Assembly (NCBI GenBank): GCA_001466705.2
Contig: LATX02000024.1
Coordinates: forward strand, 310,001-374,000
Reading direction: 5' to 3'
Origin: Moniliophthora roreri
Taxonomy: Eukaryota > Basidiomycota > Agaricomycetes > Agaricales > Marasmiaceae
Length of the DNA stretch: 64,000 nucleotides
Positions within the stretch are counted from its first letter, which is position 1; every line of letters starts with the position of its first letter. Both the position numbers and the translations under genes were made by a program. This document shows, piece by piece, positions 46,145-55,876 of this stretch. The notes below the pieces were generated by a model, which was not told the origin of the DNA, searched no databases, and saw only the letters and a program-made list of their open reading frames with translations.

Positions 46145-47582
46145 TGATGTGCCCAATTTTGGGCTAGACATGAAATCGTGCACTTTTCACGTCAAATACT
46201 AGAAAAAGAGCCCAGAAGTATGTGTGATATTCATGTGACTTGCTGACCCGTGAGCTCTAATATGGCACCTAAGCTTTAAGTGCCAGGTCTAATAAGTCTA
46301 ATAATTGACACTGTAACACAATCTAGAGAAGGTTATAGTAGTCTATACTAGCCCCCTACATTACAGTGAAGCATCACTGTGAGGGTCCTTGGTCAATAAA
46401 ACAGGCCAGAAACCACTAATTCCGAACACAAAAGAATAGATATCAGCGGGATCCACAGTCTAAGTGCACTAGATTGTTTGTTTTGCGATCACATTGCATG
46501 ATAATGCATCAATAGACTTAAAACCTAATTATTACTATCGATAACTAGTACACAGTTGGAACTTGTTCCTACACAGAGCTTCGAAGACACTCATGTGGAT
46601 ATGACAGCCTTTCCAGGTGTGCACAGGACGACTGATAGGCAACAAGTACGCTGTAAATTGCAAATGACTCACAAGATTGTACGCAGGACGGGAGGAGATT
46701 GAATATGGCAGATGTCTAGACTGTAACATCCACCAATCCAATGGTAGAAAGCAGCTATGCAGAAGTGAACTGGTGGAAAGAGAAATATACCTGTGAATAC
46801 AGCCAGTCCAGAACCCATGGCTATGCAGAAGTAGCTATGCAGAAGGATCATATGACCCAGTGACACTCCGCACAGGGTCCAAAACCCAATAAATCGACTG
46901 TTTGGTCACCAAATATACCCAATATACCTAATTGCTATGCAGAATCGAACTTTTAGGCACAAACATATACAATTTATACCATAAACTAAAACACACTCAT
47001 TTTATCTTTTACTTTGTTATTTCCAATTATTATTCTGTATATAAAGAGCTGTACTTGTAGATGCAGGCTCAAGGACCGACTGGTACTTGCACCTTATAGC
47101 CCTGCACAGCATCAATTTAGACCTCCATGCAGCTTCTTAGACCAAGTCTTTACGCACTTGCCAGTCAGTCACTTCCAGTAGAGCCAAGATTTATATATAT
47201 ATATTGAGACAGACTGTATACAATCTGATAACCAATCAGTAAACCACTTGTGTTGAAAACCTACACTTTGTGACCCTTGAGTGCACTACTTGAGTCGTTT
47301 TAACTAGAGTCTTTAGACTCTGCAATCTAAGCCAGCCAATTGAAGATATAAAGGGTTCTGTCCCCTTTCTCACCCCAAATCACTTGAGATAGACTCAGTC
47401 TCATAGCAGACTTGTACAGTGCTTTCTCACTTATAGAAGCCTCTATTGTGGGTTTTGGTGTGTGTTGTGTGTGTGTGGGTTTTGTAGCTGTGCTTAGTTG
47501 CAGAAGCTCTGTTTAGAGAGCTTTTAGAAGTGAAAATAGCATGCAGCTGTCTTTTATAGGAGATAGAGTTTCTGCTTCTTCA
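46145..47582 (+). repeat. 5' LTR of the LTR-C Gypsy element (1,438 bp)
   Basis: Begins TGATGTGCCC and ends CTTCTTCA. Its last 512 bp match the truncated 3' LTR, and its first 800 bp match the interrupted copy at 24,846-28,295. A TTATATATATAT box at 47,191 is the likely promoter element. Confidence 0.88.
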
Positions 47583-47584
47583 TT

Positions 47585-47601
47585 TGGAGCCCACCACGAG
47601 G
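47585..47601 (+). promoter_or_regulatory. Candidate primer-binding site
   Basis: TGGAGCCCACCACGAGG starts 3 nt after the LTR. A tRNA 3' end must finish in CCA, so a TGG start at this place fits a primer-binding site. Which tRNA it matches was not tested. Confidence 0.55.
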
Positions 47602-47979
47602 GGTGGATTTTCAATTGAAAAGCTTATAAAACCAATCATAACAACTTGATTCACGATCTACCAATTGTGGATTATTCTGGTTGCAGCTCAAACATGAGCA
47701 AGTAACCTACACAGCATAAAAGCCTTTATAAAACTGAAAACTGATTGAAAGATTCCTGTTACCAGGCAAGCGAGAGCAGACACACAGAGTCCATCTCCTT
47801 TACTACAGCTCAGACACAACACTCGAGAGGTTGTCCATTAGAGCAGGGAACTAGTAGATAGACAAGAACCTACAGCAAGTTGAAGGTCTACAGCTAATTC
47901 AACAGAAGTTGAAAGAGGTCATAATCCACAAGCAAACTGTGGTGTCCTAAGGACAACTCCTTCCCAGCACACATATCGT

Positions 47980-48579
47980 TCCAAGTCTAGAACACCTAAC
48001 TCCGAAGAAGGCAGCACAGTTGCCAACAACACATCAGAACTCTCTGGTCTAGAAGAGGATCTTCGATTAGAGAGGTTTTCATTCGATGATTTTATTAGAT
48101 CGTTTGGTCAACACTACAGTCCTGAAAGGGATTCAGATACTGAAGTAGTGGAAACACTACTTGCAAACTTAACCTTATGCCTAGACGTTTCACAAGAACA
48201 TCTTGAAAACAATTTTAATTTTGATCAAAAATCTGAACCTAACCAAAACCATATAAACTGTCAAAACAATAAAATGGCTGATTCTGGAAATGGTGGCGTT
48301 GCTGGGAACACCATGGCTCAAGTAAAGGCCATGTTAAACAACAGTAGCCTGCCCAAGAAGACTAAGACTGCCCCATCTTGGAAGCATGAAGAACCAGAAC
48401 AGTTAGTACTGTGGCTAGATGATCTAGATGCAATTTTTGAAACGGCCAATATTACAAATAATTGGGTGAAAATTCAGAAAGCACTAGAATGGATGGAATA
48501 CGCCACCAAAAATAAAATGTCCAGACTAGAGTCAGCAAAGAAGTACACAGATGACAAGTCTTCAATCCAAAAGGTGTGA
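47980..48579 (+). pseudogene. Gag of the LTR-C Gypsy element, C-terminally cut
   Basis: The frame is open from about 47,980 (LRLERFSFDDFIRSF). An ATG at 48,274 (MADSGNGG) could be the capsid start, at the place matching the gag ATG of the young element at 63,745. The sequence APSWKHEEPEQLVLWLDDLD, then ANITNNWVKIQKALEWMEYA, fits the Gypsy capsid fold. Coding stops at a TGA (48,577) where the AT-rich CACTA fragment begins. The rest of the capsid and the zinc knuckle are missing. Confidence 0.78.
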
Positions 48580-49039
48580 TAATTCCACATTTTCTATTGT
48601 GGGAAAGTTAGAGAAAACACTAGGAAAACACTAGGAAAATAGTAGGAAAATCATGTGAAAACACTATATTTTAAAGCAGTTTTTAGATAGTTTTCATATA
48701 GTTTTCCTTTTGTATTTAACATGTTTCCTTTAATATAAAATTCAAAATCTTATATTTATTTTCTAAATGTTTTCTCACTATTTTATAAGGCAGAAAATTT
48801 AGTATATTTGTAATTAGAAAATTAAAGGATAATTCTATAATTTCATTATCATAAAATAATAAAAAAACACAGACTCTTCTGGAAATTAAAATCCAGAGTA
48901 TGCTTGCTGTTTTCAATATGTGATGACAACTTGAAACTAATAGAATTTTCTGAGTGTTGTCTGGAAGCAAATATATAGCAGTATTCTGAGTGTATTTCCT
49001 TTGTATTAATAGCATAAAAAGAACACCTCATATGTAGTG
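48580..49039 (-). mobile_element. CACTA-type element fragment inside the Gypsy element
   Basis: AT-rich DNA matching the reverse complement of the element at 55,050-55,871 over about 450 bp. It has that element's terminus at 49,039 (the inverse of CACTACATA...AGGTGTTC) but lacks the other end. A deletion at its left edge probably also removed the missing gag and protease sequence. Confidence 0.75.
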
Positions 49040-49042
49040 CCT

Positions 49043-49332
49043 GGGATCCTGATACAGTTATACGCATGCAATCGTCAAACAGTAGACTCAACTCTACACA
49101 GGGCCTAGCTAGAAATGTGCCCTTCAAGTTTGGAGAGATAGTCCTGTACTTACAAGTGCATATAGTTGATGGTGCACCATATCAAGTGTTGCTAGGTCGA
49201 CCATTTGATACCCTAGCAAATACAAAAGTATTAAACAATGGAGAAGATATGGAACTAGAGCTTACGTGTCCAAATACCAAGCGGAGGGTTACACTTCCTA
49301 TGTTTAAACAAGGGTTGTATTGGCCTCCATAG
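49043..49332 (+). pseudogene. Protease of the LTR-C Gypsy element, active site lost
   Basis: Reads MQSSNSRLNSTQGLARNVPF, FGEIVLYLQVHIV and YQVLLGRPFD, then PNTKRRVTLPMF. These are the second half of the aspartic protease in basidiomycete Gypsy elements, with the I-L-L-G-R-P-F-D box. The catalytic D-x-G part should lie just upstream but is missing at the CACTA junction. Stop at 49,330. Confidence 0.78.
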
Positions 49333-49439
49333 CATGAAGATGTCAAACCTATAGTTGAAGAACTAGCATCTCCTCAAATGGAGAAAGAGGTAAATTTTCA
49401 GACCTCAAGGATCTGATTAGCCAACAGGGAGAGGTAGCC

Positions 49440-49877
49440 TTACAGTTTGAGCTCACAGAAACAAGTGAAGTAGTGCTTACGGGCTATAAGTTACCTAGTA
49501 CTGGCAAGCAATTCCACCCCAAAGAACTAGCCAAAGCATATGTGACGGCATCATATATGGGAGATGGAAATGAGGATAGTGAGTCAAACAGGCTGATTCA
49601 ACAGTTCTTGATGGGAGCAAAAGTCCAAGAAAACCACAAAACAAAAGAAAATCAATATGAGAGTCAGTGGAGGGTGGAGCACTATTACCTTCTTTGTTCA
49701 AAGAAAGTAATAGAGAAAATCAAACAGAGGAAAGCGGCAGCAAAGGCTGCTGCAGAGACAGCCAAAGAGGTAAATGGGCTACGAGAACAAACATTAGTGG
49801 AACACATAGACCGGCAATCAATGAAATGGAGTGACCAGTCAGGTAAAGACTCGGATACTCAGTCTCCAACTTGATAC
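49440..49877 (+). pseudogene. Protease-to-RT linker of the LTR-C Gypsy element
   Basis: Open frame with LTGYKLPSTGKQFHPKELAK, an Ala/Lys-rich helix (KIKQRKAAAKAAAETAKEV) and a TGA at 49,872. This Gypsy clade has a long, poorly conserved linker of this type between protease and RT. No catalytic motif is expected. Confidence 0.65.
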
Positions 49878-50033
49878 ACTGTATGCAAGACACTGCTCCA
49901 GGGCTCTGGTTTTGTAGTGCCATTACCGTTTTTCTTCATGTTTGGTCACCGTAAGAAAGTTAAACCAATCAAAGCCACATTACCCTCCAAATTTCAGATT
50001 GAATGAAATATCACAGGAAATCCTCTAGAAGGA

Positions 50034-51002
50034 ATGCCCAAGTTACCTGCCAATCCACCCAAATACACACTGGGAGTGCATTATACTGAAGAACAAAAGA
50101 AAGTCATAGATGAGAATCATCCAGAGGGATTTCTTCTGCCTGAAGAACGAAAGCTGTTACATTGTTTACTGAAGCTGCAAGAAATGGCTTTCGCATGGGA
50201 GGAATCTGAAGCAGGAATCTTTAGAGAGGATTTCTTTCCTTAGGTAGAGTTTCCGGTAATACCACACATGCTGTGGGTGTTCAAAAATGCACCAATTCTG
50301 CCAGGAATCTTTGACAAAGTGTGTAACATAATTAAAGAAAAGATTATAAGCAAGACTTACGAACCATCAAACAGTTCATATCGTTCCCAATGGTTCTGTG
50401 TTGCTAAGAAAGATGGAAGACTGCCTATAGTGCACAGTTTAGAACTGTTGAATGCTGTGATGATACAACATTCAGGGATTCCTCCAGCGACATATGAGCT
50501 AGCAAATCATTTTGCAGGAAGAGCTTGTGGAGGGACTCTGGATTTGTTCGTGGGATATGATGAAAGGAAAATACATCCTTCATCACAGGACTTGACCATG
50601 TTTCAAACACCTTTTGGCACGTACAGACCAGTCAAATTGCCTATAGGATGGACTAATTCGGTTCCTATATTCCATGAGGATGTCTGTGAAATCCTGAAGG
50701 ATGAAATACCTCAGGTTACACAGCTGTATATTAATGACATTCCGATACACGGGCCAAAGACAAGATACGAACTAGAAGGTGGAGGGTACAAAACAATACC
50801 AGAAAATCCAGGCATAAGACACTTTGTATGGGAACATATGCAGAACATAAATCGAATTTTACAATGTGTTAAATACTGTGGTGGAACATTCACAGGGAAA
50901 AAGTCTTTTGTATGCTGCAATGAAACAATCATAGTAGGACACAGGTGTACCTATGTGGGACTCAAACCTACCCACGATAAGATGGAGGCCATTACTACTT
51001 AG
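50034..51002 (+). pseudogene. Reverse transcriptase of the LTR-C Gypsy element, active site altered
   Basis: MPKLPANPPKYTLGVHYTEE leads into the RT: VFKNAPILPGIFDKVCNII, FCVAKKDGRLPIVHSLELLN, YELANHFAGRACGGTLDLF, FQTPFGTYRPVKLPIGWTN. The box LYINDIPIHGP at 50,727-50,757 has Asn in place of the first Asp of the Y-x-D-D active site (GAT to AAT), which should abolish catalysis. FLDLFVGYD keeps the first catalytic Asp. Stops lie at 50,242 (TAG) and 51,000. Confidence 0.88.
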
Positions 51003-52172
51003 CCTTCACCACTGAAGACCAAGACAGATGTAAGAAGCTTTTTGGGGACTTGTGGACAAGTCAGGCAGTTTATTAAAAACTTTGCTAAGATAGCTGCCCT
51101 GATACAACGTCTTATGCAGGACGATGTAGCAGTTGAATGGGGACCTAAAGAGGAAGAATCAATGGATTCCATAAAGGAGGCTTTGCACAACGTGGAGCCT
51201 CTGAAACCTATAGACTACGAAAGTGAAGGGGAGGTCATATTGGCAGTAGATACCTCTTACTTTGCAGTAGGATATTATCTCTACCAACGCGACATATCAG
51301 ACAAGAGAAAGAGAAACTATTGCTTATTCAGTTCTATAACTCTTAATGAGAGGGAAGTTAGGTTCTCTCAACCCAAGAGAGAACTCTATGGATTAAAGTT
51401 AGCTCTATTAGCGACACATTATTGGACAGTAGGATGTAGAAAGCTAGCAGTGGAAACCGATGCTAAATACATAAAGGGAATGCTAGACAATCCCAGTATC
51501 ATTCCCAATGCGATGATCAATAGGTGGATAGAAGAAATACAGAAGTACCATTTCACCTTAATTTATATTCCAGTGGTCAGCCATGGTTTGGCAGATGGTT
51601 TATCCCAGAGGCCACCAGGTGGACAGGAACCAGCTATTCATAAGCTAGATTCTGCAGACTGAGATGGAGATAATGATGGGGAACCCATGAAGTTCAAGAA
51701 GGGTGAAGGGGTAGTAGAGGACCCATTAGAGCTGCGCAACTTCTATGGTGAAATAGATACATGTAGCAGATTCCTACATGAAGTAGCAGAATCAGAAGAT
51801 GACTGGGAGCAGGATCTCCAGTATGCAATTGACAAAGAATACAATCTACAAAGAATGGTGGACATGTTAAATTTTCAGTTTGGGAGAGAACCTCTCGAGA
51901 CAGGTCCATTTTATAGTGCATATATGCAGATGCCTTGCATGGAAGAAGTGGATGGATCTTGGGCCAAGGATAATCTATACGACAAGGAGCATCGATCCCT
52001 GAACACAAAAGAATTAGACCAAAAAATATAGAACATATATGACTACTGGACTAATCCAGATAGCAAAGTACTTAAAGCCAAATCCACTAAAGAAATAAAA
52101 AGATTCAAGGAACAAGCTGGACAGTACTTTGTTGGACAGAACATAAAGCTGTATCGACAGAATAAGAAGGAA
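51003..52172 (+). pseudogene. RNase H and pre-integrase linker of the LTR-C Gypsy element
   Basis: VRSFLGTCGQVRQFIKNF begins the connection domain, with FSQPKRELYGLKLAL and ILAVDTSYFAVGYYL carrying the RNase H acids, then LAVETDAKYIKGMLDN and SHGLADGLSQRPPGG. The following ORF (51,687-52,031) is the acidic linker (KKGEGVVEDPLELRNFYG). The frame then reads IKRFKEQAGQYFVGQNIKLY, the very start of integrase, and breaks at the truncated LTR (52,174). No H-H-C-C or D-D-E motif exists. Confidence 0.82.
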
Positions 52173-52173
52173 G

Positions 52174-52681
52174 AAGGACCGACTGGTACTTGCACCTTAT
52201 AGCCCTGTGCAGTGTCGATTTAGACCTCCATGCAGCTTCTTAGACCAAGTCTTTATGCACTTGCCAGTCAGTTGCTTCCAGTAGAGCCAAGATTTATATA
52301 TATCTTGCCTCACTGTATACAATCTAATAACCAATCAGTAAACCACTTGTGTTGAAAACCTACACTTTGTGACCCTTGAGTGCACTACTTGAGTCGTTTT
52401 AACTAGAGTCTTTAGACTCTGCAATCTAAGCCAGCCAATTGAAGATATAAAGGGTTCTGTCCCCTTTCTCACCCCAAATCACTTGAGATAGACTCAGTCT
52501 CATAGCAGACTTGTACAGTGCATTCTTACTTATAGAAGCCTCTATTGTGGGTTTTGGTGTGTGTTGTGTGTGTGTGGGTTTTGTAGCTGTGCTTAGTTGC
52601 AGAAGCCCTGTTTAGAGAGCTTTTAGAAGTGAAGATAGCATGTAGCTGTCTTTTATAGGAGATAGAGTTTCTGCCTCTTCA
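52174..52681 (+). repeat. 3' LTR of the LTR-C Gypsy element, 5'-truncated (508 bp)
   Basis: Matches 47,071-47,582. The first 926 bp of the LTR are missing, and the join falls right after the start of integrase. It ends CTCTTCA, followed by the GCAG duplication. Confidence 0.9.
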
Positions 52682-52685
52682 GCAG

Positions 52686-53482
52686 CATGTATTTTTAGAT
52701 AAGTTCTATGCAGCAGCTCAAAGGGCCCAGGAGCGAGTATCTACAGGTATATTTCATTTATCTCTCACTTCATTTTGTTGCTGAAGCCAGTGGTTAAGAT
52801 TTTACCTTCACTCCCTGCTTCCTTGCTATGGAACTTGTAGACTCTGGTGGTGTGCCTTCAAAAGCTTTGGAAATCTCAGAGGACACCTATGCAGCCCAGT
52901 GTGGCTCAAATAAGAAGTATGAAGATGACAACAGTGAAGAACAGCCTGTGTCTGTCTGGCTTGTCAAGCATGAGCATCCCATTCAAGTAACCAAGTATAG
53001 CAGCACTATGCAGCAGGGGAACTGCAACACTCTTCTGTTTATGACTATGTCAGCATTTGCTCATTTTAGCCATTATTGGTCTCAGGAAACCCAAGTCTTT
53101 GTTGACCTCCAGTATATGCTCAATGTCTTGCTTTGGCACCAACCACATGCTGACTGGCTGTTTTTATAGCCTCTCCCGCCATTGTGAATGGCTCTGTACA
53201 TCGCCATCTCTTTGACACAATGGTGCATACCGATGATGGGTAAGATTTCTACTTACTGTGATTCATAGCCAGAGGTCCTAACTAGCATTCATTTCTGCCA
53301 GGACTATGGGATCTGGTGATCATGGGCTAGCTGGAATTGACGTGTTTATTAATGGCCATACCTGTAACCATATCTGTGACAGTCTTCTGCTACTGAAGTA
53401 CCATGCAGACACTGAAATCCCAAAGAAGAAAGAGAAACACCGAGAGTGTGCAAGTATTCATACTACCAGTGACAAAGATTAG
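52686..53482 (+). pseudogene. Alpha-kinase gene, C-lobe of the kinase domain
   Basis: Resumes as VFLDKFYAAAQRAQERVST, then an intron from 52,747. The exon ALEISEDTYAAQCGSNKK continues through VSVWLVKHEHPIQVTKYSST, MSAFAHFSHYW and QVFVDLQ. A second intron (53,112 to about 53,169) leads to SPAIVNGSVHRHLFDTMVH, and a third (53,240-53,301) to TDDGTMGSGDHGLAGIDVF and HTCNHICDSLLLL. The D-L-Q, H-T-D/x-G and H-x-C-N-x-x-C blocks are the zinc-binding and activation features at the C-terminus of alpha-kinases. The donor of the second intron is imperfect. The basic tail KKKEKHRE ends at a TAG (53,480-53,482). Confidence 0.82.
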
Positions 53483-53638
53483 TGGCCAAAATTATGCATT
53501 TCTCGAGGGTCAAAGTAGCCATCAGTATTCAAAACATTATGTGTATTTTCAACTTTCTGCCTGTAAAAACATCTATGATAATCTCAAAAACTGTTGCAAA
53601 CAATTGTGCAAGGGTAACTACAAACTATAGATGTTGCC
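53483..53638. other. 3' flank of the kinase gene up to a gap
   Basis: 156 bp of AT-rich DNA with no motif recognised; ends at the N at 53,639. Confidence 0.4.
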
Positions 53639-53639
53639 N

Positions 53640-53807
53640 AGCCATGGTTTGGCAGATGGTTTATTGTGGAGGCCACCAGGTGGACAGGAAGCAGCTATTC
53701 ATAAGCTAGATCCTGCAGACCGAGATGGAGATGATGATGGGGAACCCATGAGGTTCGAGAAGGATGAAGGGGTAGTAGAGGACCCATTAGAGCTGTGCGA
53801 CTTTTAT
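53640..53807 (+). repeat. LTR-C Gypsy fragment (RNase H end and linker)
   Basis: Close match to 51,582-51,748 of the Gypsy element in the kinase gene, coding HGLADGLLWRPPGGQEAAIH and on. A second, separate copy of the same family, broken by a gap on the left and a tandem repeat on the right. Confidence 0.82.
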
Positions 53808-54152
53808 GGTGCACAGGGGCATACCAATAGTGTAGAACTCTCAAGCAAGTCAAACACTGGTTGAACACAATCTAAGTAACGTGTTCTGTAAGGGTTTGGT
53901 GCACAGATGCAACCCAATAGCAAAGGACTCTTAATAGACTCCAATACTGAGTGAACATGATGTAAAGCACTGTGTTTGCAAGTGATTTGGTCCAGTAATG
54001 TGAACCAGTGGCAGAGGACTCTCAGATCAATGAAACACCACTGAATGCAACTGAAGCAATGTGTCTATTTAAGTTTTGGTGCACTAATGCAACCAATAGT
54101 GTACAGTTCTCAAATGAATCCAAATAACAGTTGAACATGACCTATTGGAATG
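53805..54152 (+). repeat. Tandem repeat with units of about 90 bp, nearly four copies
   Basis: Units start at about 53,805, 53,895, 53,986 and 54,075, each with (T)TTTGGTGCAC or TTTGGTCCAG, then a CAACCAATAG-like word and a (G)GACTCT-like word. Units are diverged (many transitions), and the last is cut by the N at 54,153. It starts precisely where the Gypsy fragment loses its match. Confidence 0.72.
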
Positions 54153-54153
54153 N

Positions 54154-54731
54154 TTAACAATATTTTCAAACCACACCTGACTTGAAGGAAGAATAAAAGC
54201 CTTCAATGATACATTAATGAGAATATTACCAAGAAACAGATATGAAACAGAGAATGACAAATTATCGGCGGGGGATACTCGAGATACCAATATCAAATTA
54301 GACAAATGAAATAGATGATCGGTTACCGGAAAGGTGCCTGTATCATGGAAAGTGGAAGACAAAGCTGTATGACAAGAAGATAGCACGGCTGAGCTTACAT
54401 GTACACTTTAGAGGAGAAATGGAAGCATATTACGCGTCCACAGAGCAGATGACAATAGATGGAGAAGGAAGGAACCATGCGGAGTGGCATGGAAGTATAA
54501 TATTTTCAAACGGAGTCGGAAGGAGAGCCGTTTGATCGAGGAAATTGCAAACGATTAGTGTCAGGAGACTGCGCAATTGTCATAGAAAAAGAATAAAAGA
54601 GATTATAGCTACGAAGCCTGACTACAATTGGACACTGTGACAGAGAAATTACCAAACACAGCTCAGTTTATATAATATTTAGCACCCGACTCAGTTTTAT
54701 TTGTATGTGTGACAGATATATTAGATTATTT
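54154..54731 (+). repeat. LTR-B fragment between gaps
   Basis: Matches the middle of LTR-B (as in 56,185-56,770) between the Ns at 54,153 and 54,732. Confidence 0.82.
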
Positions 54732-54732
54732 N

Positions 54733-55046
54733 AAAGTTCTGGTCAAATGTGTCAATCATTTCTGCACCAGTCCAGACAAGACCATTTATGGTATCTTTAT
54801 TACTGGATGAAATCACAAAACCTGGTATATTTGCAAACAGTGCTACAAGATGCATTCTCATTCCTTTGCTAAACAGAAAATTCTCCAAAAGGCAGTACTA
54901 GTATGCCTTCCTATTGATGAGAAGGCATATGCTTTTCTCCATGGAGATTTTCAAGTTGGCCAAACCTTTGAAATTGTCCAAATGGATAAAATTCCTCCTA
55001 AAACCCCTCCAATTACCCAGAAGGAAATAAATATAGAAGATATTTT
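54733..55046 (+). pseudogene. Coding-looking fragment cut by a CACTA element, family unknown
   Basis: From an ATG at 54,850 the frame reads MHSHSFAKQKILQKAVLVCL and then FLHGDFQVGQTFEIVQMDKI with IPPKTPPITQKEINIED, until the CACTA terminus at 55,050 truncates it. Upstream, from the gap, the same strand looks coding with breaks. Composition is protein-like, but I recognise no domain. The TCC before the CACTA end is the target duplication. Confidence 0.3.
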
Positions 55047-55049
55047 TCC

Positions 55050-55871
55050 CACTATGTACAAGGTGTTCTTTTTATGCTATTAATACAAAGGAAATACACT
55101 CAGAATACTGCTATATATTTGCTTCCAGACAACACTCAGAAAATTCTATTAGTTTCAAGTTATCATCACATATTGAAAACAGCAAGCATACTTTGGATTT
55201 TAATTTCCAGAAGAGTCTGTGTTTTTTGATTATTTTATAATAATGAAATTATAGAATTATCCTTTAATTTTCTGATTACAAATATACTAAATTTTCTGCC
55301 TTATAGAATAGTGAGAAAACATTTAAAAAACAAATATAAGATTTTGAATTTTATATCAAAGGAAACATGTTAAATACAAAAGAAAAACTATATGAAAACT
55401 ATTTAAGAACTGCTTTAAAATATAGTGTTTTCACATGATTTTTCTATGATTTTCCTAGTGTTTTCCTAGACTTTCCCACAATAGAAAATATGGAATTTTT
55501 ATCTTATCTTATCAGCATTTTCTGACATGATTTTCCTACCATTTTCCTAGTGTTTTCCTAGTGTTTTCTCTGACTTTCCCACAATAAAAATTATCTTATC
55601 TTATCAGCATTTTCTGAGCATTTTCAACCAGAGAAAATTTAATGTTTTCTCAGCATGGAAATTATTCTAATATTTATCTATTAATTCTCAGAATTTGAAA
55701 ATTCTATATCTTTTGCTGCTGAAAATTTAGTATTCTCCAGGCATATTCTTGTTGAGAGGACATAATTTAAATTTAGAATTTATATATGGTTTTATAAAAA
55801 TTCTCTTTGCAAGAAGATTCAGTGTTTTCTCAATCAGAAAACCATGTTAAAAGAACACCTCCTATGTAGTG
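55050..55871. mobile_element. Non-autonomous CACTA-type (En/Spm-like) element, 822 bp
   Basis: Both ends start CACTA (left CACTATGTACA, right inverse CACTACATAGG) and continue into a shared AGGTGTTCTTTT, so 19 of 23 terminal bases agree. TCC is duplicated directly outside (55,047-55,049 and 55,872-55,874), and a 3-bp duplication is the CACTA hallmark. The interior is AT-rich, with repeated TTTTCCTAG and TTATCTTATCAGCATTTTCTGA words and no transposase. A deleted copy lies at 48,580-49,039. Confidence 0.82.
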
Positions 55872-55876
55872 TCCGT

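Larger units (their letters stand above)
46145..52681 (+). mobile_element. Ty3/Gypsy element (LTR-C family) inside the alpha-kinase gene, integrase deleted
   Basis: The 5' LTR (46,145-47,582) starts TG and ends CA. The body holds gag, protease, RT and RNase H; then the coding stops just after the linker and a 5'-truncated 3' LTR (52,174-52,681) follows. GCAG flanks both ends (46,141-46,144 and 52,682-52,685). One deletion from the integrase start into the 3' LTR explains both losses. A CACTA-type fragment replaced the end of gag and the start of the protease. The RT active site is changed to YIND. The element is non-functional. Confidence 0.9.
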
